A stretch of DNA of 64,000 nucleotides from Lumbricus terrestris. Lineage: Eukaryota > Annelida > Clitellata > Crassiclitellata > Lumbricidae. The DNA is taken from the NCBI GenBank assembly GCA_949752735.1, contig OX457047.1:42669445-42733444 (forward strand). The letters run 5' to 3'. Both the position numbers and the translations under genes were made by a program. This document shows, one piece after another, positions 11,640-22,600 of the stretch. The notes below the pieces were generated by a model that made no database searches, had not been told where the DNA came from, and saw only the letters and a program-made list of their open reading frames with translations. Every line of letters starts with the position of its first letter. Position 1 is the stretch's first letter.

Positions 11640-13800
11640 TACAATGTTGTTTTTTGTAAAAAATGAGGTCTTCTCCCAACAGCTCATGTAAAAGCAACAT
11701 ATACATCTGTGACTGAGCAAAACCAGAAACAAAGAAGATGCTATTAGAAGGAGACTCCATGGTATTATAACACTAAAATGATGTGTTACAGACCCCATAA
11801 GCCCCTAACATTTATCGTTTACATCTACATACACATGATGGCACATAACACAATCAAATCTAAGAAACAAAAAATTAATTCTGCAACTTTCCATCAAAAT
11901 AAAACTTCTAACCAACAATTTGTCCCTTAATTACATTTCAACCATAGTCCAGCATCAAAATCACATTTTGGCACCAAAAGAAGATTGCGCTCACTTCTTT
12001 AAAAAACGACAATTAGAGGATAAACAAGAGTCATGTGAACACTGTAAATACTATAATTATACCGTTACGAGAAAACGTCCTTAATCCATAGATCAACAGC
12101 TGATTTGGCAATAAATGATTTGAATAATCCCAAACGTTGAATGAAATCGATCGAAAGAGAAATTATGACATCACAGATATGACTAAAAACCTACAACACA
12201 TGGTTTCGCGGCCTGGCATCTTTCCACTACTGTCCAATAAACGAAATTATGTATTTCCGACTAATAAGTCCCTAGTTCTTGAATGCATTTCCAGCTTTAA
12301 AACATAGCTGTGCTAACTAATTAGGCCCACATAGGCAAGATGGCTGCCTATGCAGGCATACCTGTCAATCAAATACAGGTCATTAGATGAAGGCATTCCT
12401 GTCAATCAAAGAGACGACATAGTGCATTAATTAACCTCCACTAATTAATTAATATTAATCATAATATTAATAAGTACAATACAAAAACAGACAATAAATA
12501 ATTAAGGAAACCAACAGAAAAGAAACCAATGTGAATAAGTTGCCAGTTACTACAAACAATAACGCTAGTTACAACAGAAATGCAACTGAAACACACCTAC
12601 TAATTACAACAAAACTGTGAAGGAAACACCTACTACTAATAACAACAGTAATCCCACAACTACTACAGTCACTACAACTAAACACTTTTCTACGATACTA
12701 ATACAACTAATAATACAACTAATGTGCCACTGCAACTGCTACAGCTATTGAAAACAAACAACTGCTACAGCGCGTGCTACTGCAAACAAACATGCTATAC
12801 CGAGTGCTACTGAAAACAAACAACTGCTGTGCCACAAAGTAAAATACCCAGAATTATTCACATACGCATCCAGCTGCCAAAGAAATCACAAGTTTCAAAC
12901 CTTCCAAAACTACATTCAGTTTTCACAAGAAAACATTACGGACCACAGCACGCTTTAATCTTATTCGTCCATCTCTAAAGTTACTATGTAGTAAAGCGAC
13001 TGGTTCATATAAGTGCACAGATTGACAGAGCACAGGTCTTTCAGCTACCATAGACTTCTCTGTTGACTGATGTGTTTAAAAAACAATGTGCCACGTACAT
13101 TTTCTGATAGAATCTCACGTAGTTTAAATAAATTCTTCACGCAAACCACGTTCTGTGAGCACAGTCAAAGACCAACAAATCAATGTTCGAAACCGAAACT
13201 GCCTTTTAATTTCTTAACTTCAATTTGTCTTAGAGAACAGGAAGTAAACCTGACAGCCAGCTCTGACTTGAACAGACACTGGTGAAGGCTTCACTCGACC
13301 CCTTACGAAGAACATCCTTAAAACAGTCATTTGAAAGCCATATCACAAGTTGTCAATATTCACACTCATTCCCATCGAAACCTTCCGACATTGTGCACTA
13401 CCGAAGAAATTATTCCTTAAACAAAGGGCAAAGGTCAAAGGAAAAGGTCCACTCAACCTTCCATTAAGCAGCTAGCATCAATTGGTAAGATCGAGTGTTA
13501 GGACATGATAGCACATTGCCTGGCTGCCAAACAGTTCTGCTTAGCGCCAAGGATATTTTTTCTAATGGTTGCACTTGCATTTCAGACCGTTGCAAGCAAA
13601 TGCAGTTTCACTTGTATTTAAATAAACAATCCCAACTGAACTGAAACTCTGTATGAAGGTAACAGAGTGCACAATTTCCTATTAAAAGACATCTCAATAG
13701 TAACACTTGTTTTAAACATACTTTGTTTTAAACACACCTACTTCACAAAGTACATGATCGACATTAGTGTGACCTAAATAATGTCTAGTTTTTTCAAATG
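11640..13800. other. Gene-free AT-rich stretch
   Basis: No exon-like reading or recognised repeat apart from scattered (ACT) runs near 12600-12830. Confidence 0.55.
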
Positions 13801-13814
13801 ACACAGCTACAATG

Positions 13815-14090
13815 GTCTGTAATTTATGTAATGTAATTAGTAATTTTAAAGCACCGCTCACAGCAGTGGCTATTCAGCATCGCGCCCAATGAGATAGCCC
13901 CTAGAGAAAAATATAAGTTTTACGAAGAAACAGAGATGTAGACAGCAATCTAGAAAGGCGAGTCCCATGCAGAGTGCACGTAAGGGAATTTCATAAGGAC
14001 GGACCAATGATTGCAAAGGATCGAGTTCAAGCAATAGTGGTCTTAGCTCGTGGAACAAACTAGTCAGACCTGTCCAGAAAATGGAGTGGT
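13815..14090 (-). mobile_element. LINE 3' end fragment (attacattacat tail)
   Basis: The minus strand reads FVKLIFFSRGYLIGRDAE and stops, then gagcggtgctttaaaattac and repeated attacat. The fragment at 31870-32035 has the same ending order (LKTYFFSGGYRTGSATE, then gcgacgctatagaaattac and attacat), so the two belong to one family. Confidence 0.65.
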
Positions 14091-16557
14091 CAGCATTCAG
14101 ACAAACTGGTTAGGTTAGTGTCGTTTATAGCCAGAATACATAAAAATAAAGTACAGTTAAACACACAACATACCTCACAGAGCACACACCTCAGTGGTGC
14201 TCACAAACTGGCGTACAGCACGTAATCAAAAATGGTCAACTAGTTAGGTTAGGTGCACTGCTAAACAACACTGTGCCACAGCAAAGATGACTAGCATTGC
14301 CCTCCTCCTTTTTTCATGCTTGGGACTGGTAACGCCACCGGTGCAGTGTAGGTGGTCGTGTAAAAGAGGCAATGAATGTTAAAAAATCCACATCAAATGT
14401 TGCATGGTTAGACTGCCATCTCAAACACCACATTACATGATCTATCCAAGACAGTGAAAATAGAGCGTTGTAGAATTAACTGAATGGAAGTCAATTTCTC
14501 GTTCAGGGTTTGACAAAAATACGGTTTGATTTCAGAGTACAAGGAATGCATGTGATGTTCGTTGTCATCATGTCTCGAAAAGATATCCAGAAAGTTTGGC
14601 CTAAGTTGCACTAATTAATCACAAATTAAGAAATCACTCAATTTAAGGCAAAATCTCCCTGAGATTCTATATACATCAGTGAAATAAATGATCCCATGTT
14701 AAAGTTCCAGCCGCAATTATAATAAATAAACTCTGTTTAAAAATTTCAAAACAGGTAAATTACGGACAATTTTCAATTTTCAAAAATAGTCATGTTTTTG
14801 AACAAATCTTTGTTAGCAATTCCAGCCTAGCACAAAGCAAGGAGACTGAAACTATTTAAACTTTTTTCTGATCTAGGCTGCATATTTGGAGAAACAGTCA
14901 AAGGTAAAAAAATTGGCGTTTCTAAATAAAAAATCAATATTTAGTCCCAGAGGGATCCTTTGAAACTGACGGCCAAAACACAGTAATACAGCAATTTTTA
15001 TAGTGTTTAAGATAATATATAAAACCAATGAATCAACTGAACTGAGCATTGCGGCAATAAGAGCTTGGTTCAAGCTATTCTACGACAGTTACAAACGTTC
15101 ACAAACATAAGTTTACATAGAAATCAATGTGACATGGTTATCACAAGGCAAAACTTAGATATGACATTCAAATCCGTACTAAGACCGAAGATGTAAACAT
15201 TCTTAGAAAAATTGAAAAAAATTATGCTTACACAAATTTGCGACCTGAGCAACAAGGCATGGCTGATATACAACTCTAAATCACTGAAGAATGTCTCAGG
15301 AAACGTTCTTCGAAATATCGAGAAAATCTTACGAGAAAAAGAGAAAAATTCATCATTCGAACAACTAAACTCGAGAAACTTTGCAACCAAGTAGAATCGT
15401 GTGTTTTACCGTGAAGATATCACTATCCCAGATTCACTCATTTTCACTTCCAGACACAGTCACAAAGCACAAACCATACTTGAGCAATTACAATGACAAG
15501 CAAATTTTCTGTATTAAAACTAAAATGTTCCTTTTATACGACACACATAACACCGGCCGTTGTTTAATTATCGCACCTTTACAAGTCACAACCAGGACCA
15601 CGCTGTAATGACGTTGCATTATATAAGCTTAGTCTGATTGTGAAGCAAACAACCAAATTATTATCAGAATTTTGGTTATAATGACAACAAAACACTGAAT
15701 CCTCAAAATATCAATCACAGTTATCAATTTTCACAGGAATGTAATGTTCAGAAATTTAATATTTCAGGTCGTACTTCAATGGTAATTTGCACAATTCACT
15801 AAGGTTTTCAAGTTTTAAAAGGAAAATTTATTAGAAAAATCATCCAAAATTAAATATGAATTAACTAAAACTGTAATGTTCAACGGAAATTACTAAACGT
15901 GACTTGCACAGTTTTAAAGTTATTACCAAAGTCAAAAGTTTTGAAGATTGCTTTTAAACTTCAGCTTAGAACTCAAATGCCCATAAAAGGATAAATTTCA
16001 AATTCTGTCACAATATTTATGATAATCGAATAAGAATTTAACCAAATCAGGCGCAATTCATAGTTTTCCTGAATGAATGTGAACAGCAACTCAAACGAAA
16101 CGTAGCAAATCTACTAAGTACTTCAGACCAATGCTTTTCAAATCTAAACAAATTTTTCAAACTAACCTTGTGATATGTCATGGAAAGCAAACAGAGCACT
16201 GTTCTTACCAAAATGCATGTTAACAAACAACTTTTCTTAAGAATAGTTTTGCTAAGAACCCATTAAAAATGAGTTCTGGAATAAAACAGATGTTCGATGT
16301 TACACACAAAGCAGCACCCAGAAAGAAAAAAACAGTATTCAGACAAAAGAAACCGTACCCAGACAAAAAAGTACCAAGACAAAAAATAACCAAGAAAAAA
16401 CGCGTACTAAGACAAAATACAGTACCACGACAACAACAAAACAGTACCAAAATAAAAAAAAACAGTAGCAGACAAAAAACTGAAGGACAAAAAGAATCCG
16501 TCTATCTCAGAAGTCATCAAGAACTGCCAAAGTCCGCAACGAGTCAACTCTCACCCG
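14090..16557 (-). other. Probable SoxC 3' UTR and downstream DNA
   Basis: AT-rich, no exon-like reading. It lies directly downstream of the SoxC stop on the minus strand, so part is likely 3' UTR. A minus-strand AATAAA occurs at about 15827-15832. At 16320-16490 the plus strand is a run of irregular CAAAA/AAAAA units that reads as a Lys/Gln-rich frame but looks like low-complexity UTR. Confidence 0.5.
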
Positions 16558-17733
16558 TCACTGCTGCCCGTCGAATCCTCCCCAGTTCGAATCGATCCAG
16601 GAAGTACTTGCGAGAATCTCCTGAACCTCTGGCGTAGTGAATGCGTCCAGAGGAATGCTGAAAAGCGGTGGTGGTGAGAAATCGTTACCAGAGGAGCTAC
16701 CGAAGGCCGAACTGGAGACAGGAAACACCGTCATTGGTTGCGGCTGGAAATCAACAACGTCGACGAGCTCCACGGAAGTAATGCTTGGGATCCGAAACCC
16801 GGAAAATTCCAGGTAATCGTCGTCAACGACTTCCTGCTTGACCACGACCGCGTCGTCGTAATCGTACTCCGCCTCCAACTTCACCTCCAGCGGCTGGAAG
16901 CAAACGAGCTGCTTTCCGGGTTGACGACCGGAACCGCGCGGAGATGGATCCAGGGTGGCGCTCTCCGGGGTCGCGGGAAGGTCAACGCCGGGGCTCGCAG
17001 GATCCTGAGTTTGAACGGTGGCAAGGTTGGCCACCACGACCGCGTTGTGCTTATTCGCTTTCATTTTGTCTTTGAACGATTCGTCAATTCGCAGTTTTAG
17101 GTTTAGCCGATGAGACGGGGATTTAAGACCGGTCGTCGACTGTAGGATACGCACCGTTCCCTTGCCACAGCGGTCCAGCACACTGTTTTTCGCCAGGGGG
17201 TGAATAGTTCTCGTCTTTTCGATGGCACAGAAATTGTGGTCGGGGTGGTGGTAGATCGGTTGTGGCCGGCTGTTACTGCTGCTGCTACTACTACAACTGC
17301 TAACGACAGTGCCAGTGTTTTCGATTTTGTGCGTTCGAACCTCGCATTTCTTGCTATTGTTCGTTTTCTTTTTCGGTCGGTACTTGTAATCGGGGTACTC
17401 ACGGATATGAAGATCGCGAAGTCGCTCGGCCTCCTGGATGAACGGCTGTCGTTCGGCGTCGCTCAGATTCCTCCATCGCTTTCCGAGTCGCTTGCTGATC
17501 TCGGCGTTGTGCATATCCGGTTGGTGGATGGCGATCTTCCTCCTTTCCATTTGCGACCAGACCATGAACGCGTTCATGGGTCGCCGCACGTGCTTCGTCG
17601 ACTTCTTACACTGCGTTGCATCCGAATACGGCGTCAGCGAATGCGGGTTGACCTGCTGCGAACCAAACGTTTCCATTTCCTTCAGCTTTTCCAGGCGAAA
17701 GGTTACTCCGCCGCCCGTAATTTTAGGTAACAT
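16558..17733 (-). CDS. SoxC: SoxC-group HMG-box transcription factor (Sox4/11-like)
   Basis: Intact single-exon gene of 391 residues. The HMG box spans about residues 48-120: [34 protein letters not shown], then EAERLR and [11 protein letters not shown]. The box and the intronless structure fit group C (Sox4/11/12). The middle is Ser-, Pro- and acid-rich ([17 protein letters not shown] region). The C-terminus [12 protein letters not shown] resembles the short conserved SoxC transactivation tail. The box binds and bends DNA in the nucleus. The start is the first ATG of the frame and is retained in the duplicated 5' copies at 35 kb. Upstream are an E2F-like site and a CCAAT array. Subgroup C is my inference from the box; SoxF fits less well (no WAKDERKR). 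Confidence 0.92.
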   Translation of the reverse strand: MLPKITGGGVTFRLEKLKEMETFGSQQVNPHSLTPYSDATQCKKSTKHVRRPMNAFMVWSQMERRKIAIHQPDMHNAEISKRLGKRWRNLSDAERQPFIQEAERLRDLHIREYPDYKYRPKKKTNNSKKCEVRTHKIENTGTVVSSCSSSSSSNSRPQPIYHHPDHNFCAIEKTRTIHPLAKNSVLDRCGKGTVRILQSTTGLKSPSHRLNLKLRIDESFKDKMKANKHNAVVVANLATVQTQDPASPGVDLPATPESATLDPSPRGSGRQPGKQLVCFQPLEVKLEAEYDYDDAVVVKQEVVDDDYLEFSGFRIPSITSVELVDVVDFQPQPMTVFPVSSSAFGSSSGNDFSPPPLFSIPLDAFTTPEVQEILASTSWIDSNWGGFDGQQ

Positions 17734-17745
17734 CGCGAAATATTT

Positions 17746-17753
17746 GCGCCAAA
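17746..17753 (-). promoter_or_regulatory. E2F-like site TTTGGCGC
   Basis: The minus strand reads TTTTTGGCGCAAATATTT ending 12 bases before the SoxC ATG, an exact match to the E2F core TTTGGCGC. The same string precedes the ATG in each copy of the duplicated SoxC 5' end at 35.2-35.7 kb. Function is inferred from the motif only. Confidence 0.5.
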
Positions 17754-17810
17754 AACGAATGTAAACTCGAAAATGTCCGCCACAGACCAGTCACCGCTAA
17801 CGAGTTGGCG

Positions 17811-17990
17811 CCTTGGCCTAGATATATCAGCCAATGGCAGCCTTGGCCTAGATATATCAGCCAATGGCAGCTTTGGCCTAGATCTATCAGCCAATGGTAG
17901 CCTTGGCCTATTTATGTACACCAATAACAGCCTTGACCGATTTACGTCCACCAGTAGAACGCTTGACACATTTACATTAATTAAGATTTG
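17811..17990 (-). promoter_or_regulatory. 30-bp tandem array of CCAAT boxes upstream of SoxC
   Basis: Units of exactly 30 bp start at 17811, 17841, 17871, 17901, 17931 and 17961; the first three are nearly identical and the rest decay away from the gene. Units one to three carry AGCCAATGG and unit four ACCAATAAC, with CCAAT at 17831, 17861, 17891 and 17921. That puts four CCAAT elements on the same DNA face, about 100-190 bases upstream of the start codon. AGCCAATGG fits the NF-Y consensus. NF-Y use is inferred. Confidence 0.65.
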
Positions 17991-18224
17991 CCTAGAATCC
18001 CCTAGATGATGCACAGACGGGAATTTAAGACTATAATAAAGACCAATGAATCGCACTGATAGTCTTTACAGCTCGATCTCCTCAAGTATTCTACTCTCAT
18101 TCACTGGAGACGATCAGATCACAGAATATCCGTTGCCTTGTCTTCAAGCCGTTTATAATAAAATAATCTAATAAAAATTCTCTCTCTCGCGGCCTCCAGT
18201 ATTATCCTCTCTGAAATTCTGCGA

Positions 18225-18815
18225 CCGCTCCTTAGTCTATGCTGCACCAGCTCTTTGGAACGGACTCCCAACATACCTCCGCATGTTCGCTCACCCTCCT
18301 ATCTCTCCTGCAGTCTCACCTCCAAATAATAATTCAACCTCTCCTCCGCTTGCACTCTCCTCTGCTGCATTCCATTCACGACTGAAAACCGAACTCTTCA
18401 ACCTATCCTATCCAGATTCCAATCAGGTTCCATCACCCAACCACCACCATCACCGACAACCACCGTAGCACCACGCTGTCTCCTCGGCTTGACCTCCCCG
18501 GATTTTGACCTGGCACCGGAACCGAAACGGCAGCTCTGGCCAGTGGCGTAGGCAAGGGGGGGTTTCGGGGGTTAAATCCCCCCATGGGCTACGAAAAAAA
18601 GATTTTTTAAAGGTTATTTTTCCATTTAAGTAAGAAAAAATAGCAAAAAACAGGGTTTCCGGCCATAAAACCCCCCCATGAAAAATTCCTGGCTACGCCA
18701 CTGGCTCTGGCTATTGCGGACTTGATTTGATATAGCGCCGGTGAAAAAGCTGGTCTCCCTGACGTGGCTTTTGTGGGCGCTGAGAAATTCTCGAAGATTT
18801 ACATTACATTTACAT
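18225..18815 (+). mobile_element. CR1/L2-like LINE 3' end, interrupted by a MITE
   Basis: Reads DRSLVYAAPALWNGLPTYLR, then AAFHSRLKTELFNLSYP, the signature end of CR1/L2-type polyproteins, then a tail with tgatatagcgccgg and repeated ttacattaca. The tail is split by the hAT-like insert at 18541-18703; removing one duplicated octamer rejoins it. Confidence 0.8.
18541..18703. mobile_element. 163-bp hAT-like MITE, perfect 8-bp TSD
   Basis: Starts CAGTGGCGTAGGCAAGG and ends with near-complement CCTGGCTACGCCACTG. GCTCTGGC lies immediately on both sides (18533-18540, 18704-18711). Interior is G/C tracts and A-rich filler. It is younger than the LINE it splits. Confidence 0.92.
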
Positions 18816-19099
18816 CACTTTCCAATCTTCCAAACCGTTGTAACACGTTCTTAAGTAGAGTAATTTACAATGAAATTATTTTATATAGGCCTAGCGTCGG
18901 ATATTAAAATAGACCGGTCATTATCGCCCAGTTAGGGACATCTCAGAATTCCTTGGGGAAAGCCAAGGAATCCTTAGGGCAAATCCCAGGATTCTCTGTA
19001 GCAAATGCATGGTGGTTCTCACACAGATCACGAGTCTTCTGAACCACCGCAAACCCTGTTATGTTATGTTATGTTATGTTAAATCCCATGCAGTATTCC

Positions 19100-19240
19100 T
19101 AGAGTCAAATCGTAGGAAAGTATAGACGGCACAACACTTCGTAATCGTAAACTCGAAATTTCTACAGCGCCCACAAAAGCCAGGTCGCGGGAACCAGCCT
19201 AGTTACAGGCGCTCAATCAAAACAAAATCAATAGACAGGC
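19100..19240 (-). mobile_element. LINE tail, inverted relative to 18720-18815
   Basis: cgaaatttctacagcgcccac and caaaagccaggtcgcggg are close to the reverse complement of the tail at 18755-18810, about 350 bp away. No coding part recognised. Confidence 0.55.
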
Positions 19241-19639
19241 TCTGAAAGTTCGGATTTAGACGCAAATTTCTCAGCAAAGATACAGAATTATTTAAAACCA
19301 GCCTAGGGGTTTTGAGTTGAGTGACATACAAAACTATAAACTTCATTATATTTTTGTGGACACAGACCACTGAGACCAGGTTTCTTGAAAACAGCCCTTA
19401 AAGTTGAGGAATATAAACATGCATGGTTTTACATAATATTATTATGCATATTAACAAGCACTCGCATCCCTGACAGGAAGTCGCGTCTGATTCGCCATTG
19501 GCCATGGACCAATAGCCGAAGAGTTTTAAATCCAGTAATATTAATACGTATCGATGTAAGGCGCCATCTTCAACTGTGGTTGATGCCTTGAATGTTAGAC
19601 TGGGTTTCATCTTAAATTGTGAGATAAGTGAACTGAAAA

Positions 19640-22600
19640 ATGCCGCTGGATCTCACTGAGGTTGTCATTCAGACATTGGGGTCGATTTGTATCTCTATAT
19701 GTCAACGTATATGGAGACGATATGCCAAGACTGTGATGTATGTTGCGTTCGCCGTCATGATCGGCTTCCTCCTCATCAGCTACACGTTCGAGGTGAGTTA
19801 ATATCAGATTACTAGGACAATCTTGGTTAAGGCTGCAAATTTGTAATTTTGGCATTCCGGGACGTCCAAAGTCACTCGATACGCAATCATGAAATAGTCT
19901 GAATAAATATTTAATCTAGTTTGTTTTTTTCGAACCTTTCGTTTTGTTGTCAAGTCTTCTTCTTTAGTGTTCTGCTCTTAGGCAGTTCCAACATTCCAAC
20001 GACACCATTCTTGTCGATTCTTTGCTTTTCCCTTGATTTCTTTATATCCTTGTCCCTTTTCTTTGTCCATTAGTCAATCCATTATCATCTCTCTTGGTCC
20101 TGTTGGTTTCTTTCCCTCCATTCTTCCCTCGAGTTCTGCCTTCAAGAGCGAATCTTAGTAGCCTCAACATGTGACCCATCGAGTTCATCTGCCTCCTCTG
20201 TAAATTGTATAAATCAGCGATCTTTCTTCTTGCACCAGTTGCAGCGCCTCCTCATTAGTTTTGCAGTCCATTCAACTAATCTTGGTAATTCTTCTCCGTA
20301 GCTACATTTCAGATGCAGTCTTTCCATTTCTGCTTAAATCTGTTAGTCCATGTTTCTGCTCCATATAGCGCCACACTCCATATGATGCTTTTTATCATTC
20401 TCTTCTTTAGATCGATTTTCAATCTTACTCTTAGCAGCTCCCCTCTATTCCAGAATGCATGCTTTCCAACTGCTATTCTCCTCTTGATCTCGGCTGTACA
20501 CTTGCAGTCCTCTGTTATCAAAGTTCCAAGATAGCACAACTGGTGTACTTGCTCAATCTATTCGTCATTAATTTTGGCTCTTTTTTGTCATATTTGCGCA
20601 TCCTCATCACCTTTGTTTTCTTTCTGTTTATTTTCATACCGTATTCTTCAGATGTTTATCCAGCATATCCATTATTCTCTGCAGCTTGGCATTGAACCTG
20701 CTACCATGGCCTGATCATCTGCAAATCTTATAGCTTTCAGCAGATTTTTGTTAAAGTAAAGCTCCCATATTCCCGGTGAAACATGGTATGTGTTCATTCC
20801 TGCTCATTGACTTTAAAGCTTGCCACTAACAAATCCAAATTGCTGGACACAGGTCCAGCATGTTAAAACCTTGTCGACGATGTTTATTTCCTGCTAACAA
20901 TTCTATAAATTATGCTACTTAATGACAGACATGTGTGGAATGATTACTGTGAATTATTTTAAAATGCTTTGACTTGCAAGATTGATCAGATACTTTGATT
21001 TTTAGATTAATTAAATGCTTTGTTTGCAAAGATTAATTTTTTTAGCCTTGACTTGAGTACTGTGTTTCTTTGTCACTGGTATATAAGGTTAACTAAACTG
21101 TGGTACAGGGGTGAAGCTGAAAGAAGTCAGAAAGGGAGTGTCTTCAATCTTCATGTACATACATGTAGGGGGATTGTAGGCCTATGGACTGGCCTAGTTA
21201 GCTTACACCTGTAAGCGAGAGCGGCATACGTCTGTTGGTTGCAACGGACTGCGGTTCAAGCCCTGGGCTGGGAGTTGACATTCAGAGATTTAGATATCTC
21301 GGGCTAGCAGTGCCTAGCACGTGTGGGACGCAGGGGTGCAGTGTGCACGCTCCTGCGGAGCGACCTTTGGCAAGTTGCTTACCCATCGTTGTCTGTGGGG
21401 AAGGCAACGGGAAACCAACTCACTCATCTCATCCCATCAGAGGCGTAAAGCCAATGAACCTGCCTTTGGACAGAGAACCATCATTATCATCAGGCCCATG
21501 GCAGATTCAAAAGCCGGTGTTTATTTATTAATAATTCTTATGACATTGAATTTTTCATTTCCAAGCATAGTTGAAATGATATGGGTGAATGTGCAGTCTT
21601 TGGTAGTCTGTATTTAGTGTATATGCCTTCCTTAAATTACACTTTGAGTGTAATACTTGAAATATTTTTCTCAACTAGTGGACGCACGGTGCATTCTTCG
21701 TTCTCGGCGGGAAAGTGGTTGACAAGAGACATTCTGAAAGTAAGTGTTTTCATAAATTAATCTTCAGTCTTTTCTTTCTGCACCCTTTCTGGTGTTTATA
21801 GCCATTTATCAATCATTCAGTCTATCGCTTAATCAGTCAGTCACTCAGTGAGTCAGTCGACCACTCATTCAGTCAATAGATCAGTTAATTACTCATTTCC
21901 AGGTCAATAAGTCATTTATCACTCATTCAGTTAATAAATAAGTTAATTACTCATTTGATCAATAAATCAGTTAATTACTCATTTGATCAATAAATCAGTT
22001 AATTACTCATTTGATCAATAAATCAGTTAATTACTCATTCAGTCAATAAATCAGTTACTTACTCATTTGATCAATAAGTCAGTTAATTACTCATTCAGTC
22101 AATAAATCAGTTACTTACTCATTTGATCAATAAGTCAGTTAATTACTCATTTGATCAATAAATCAGTTAATTGCTCATTTGATCAATAAGTCATTTACCA
22201 CTCATTCAGTCAATAGATGAGTTAATTACTCATTTGTTCAATAAATCAGTTAATCGCTCATTTGATCAATAACTCAGTTAATTACTCATTTGATCAATAA
22301 ATCAGTTAATTACTCATTTGATCAATAAGTCAGTTAATTACTCATTCAGTCAATAGATCAGTTAATTACTCATTTCCAGGTCAATAAGTCATTTATCACT
22401 CATTCAGTCAATAAATCAGTTAATTACTCATTTGATCAATAAGTCAGTTAATTACTCATTTGATCAATAAATCAGTTAATTACTCATTTGATCAATAAAT
22501 CAGTTAATTGCTCATTTGATCAATAAGTCATTTACCACTCATTCAGTCAATAAATCAGTTAATTACTCATTTGATCAATAAGTCAGTTAATTACTCATTT

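Noticed and set aside
16269..16637. Lys/Arg/Gln-rich plus-strand reading
   Set aside because: Low-complexity A-rich DNA antisense to the SoxC 3' UTR; no family.
17200..17730. 176-codon plus-strand reading
   Set aside because: Antisense shadow of the GC-rich SoxC exon.
17773..18009. Repetitive reading with GLDISANGS units
   Set aside because: Translation of the 30-bp CCAAT array; decays to unrelated units and overlaps the promoter.
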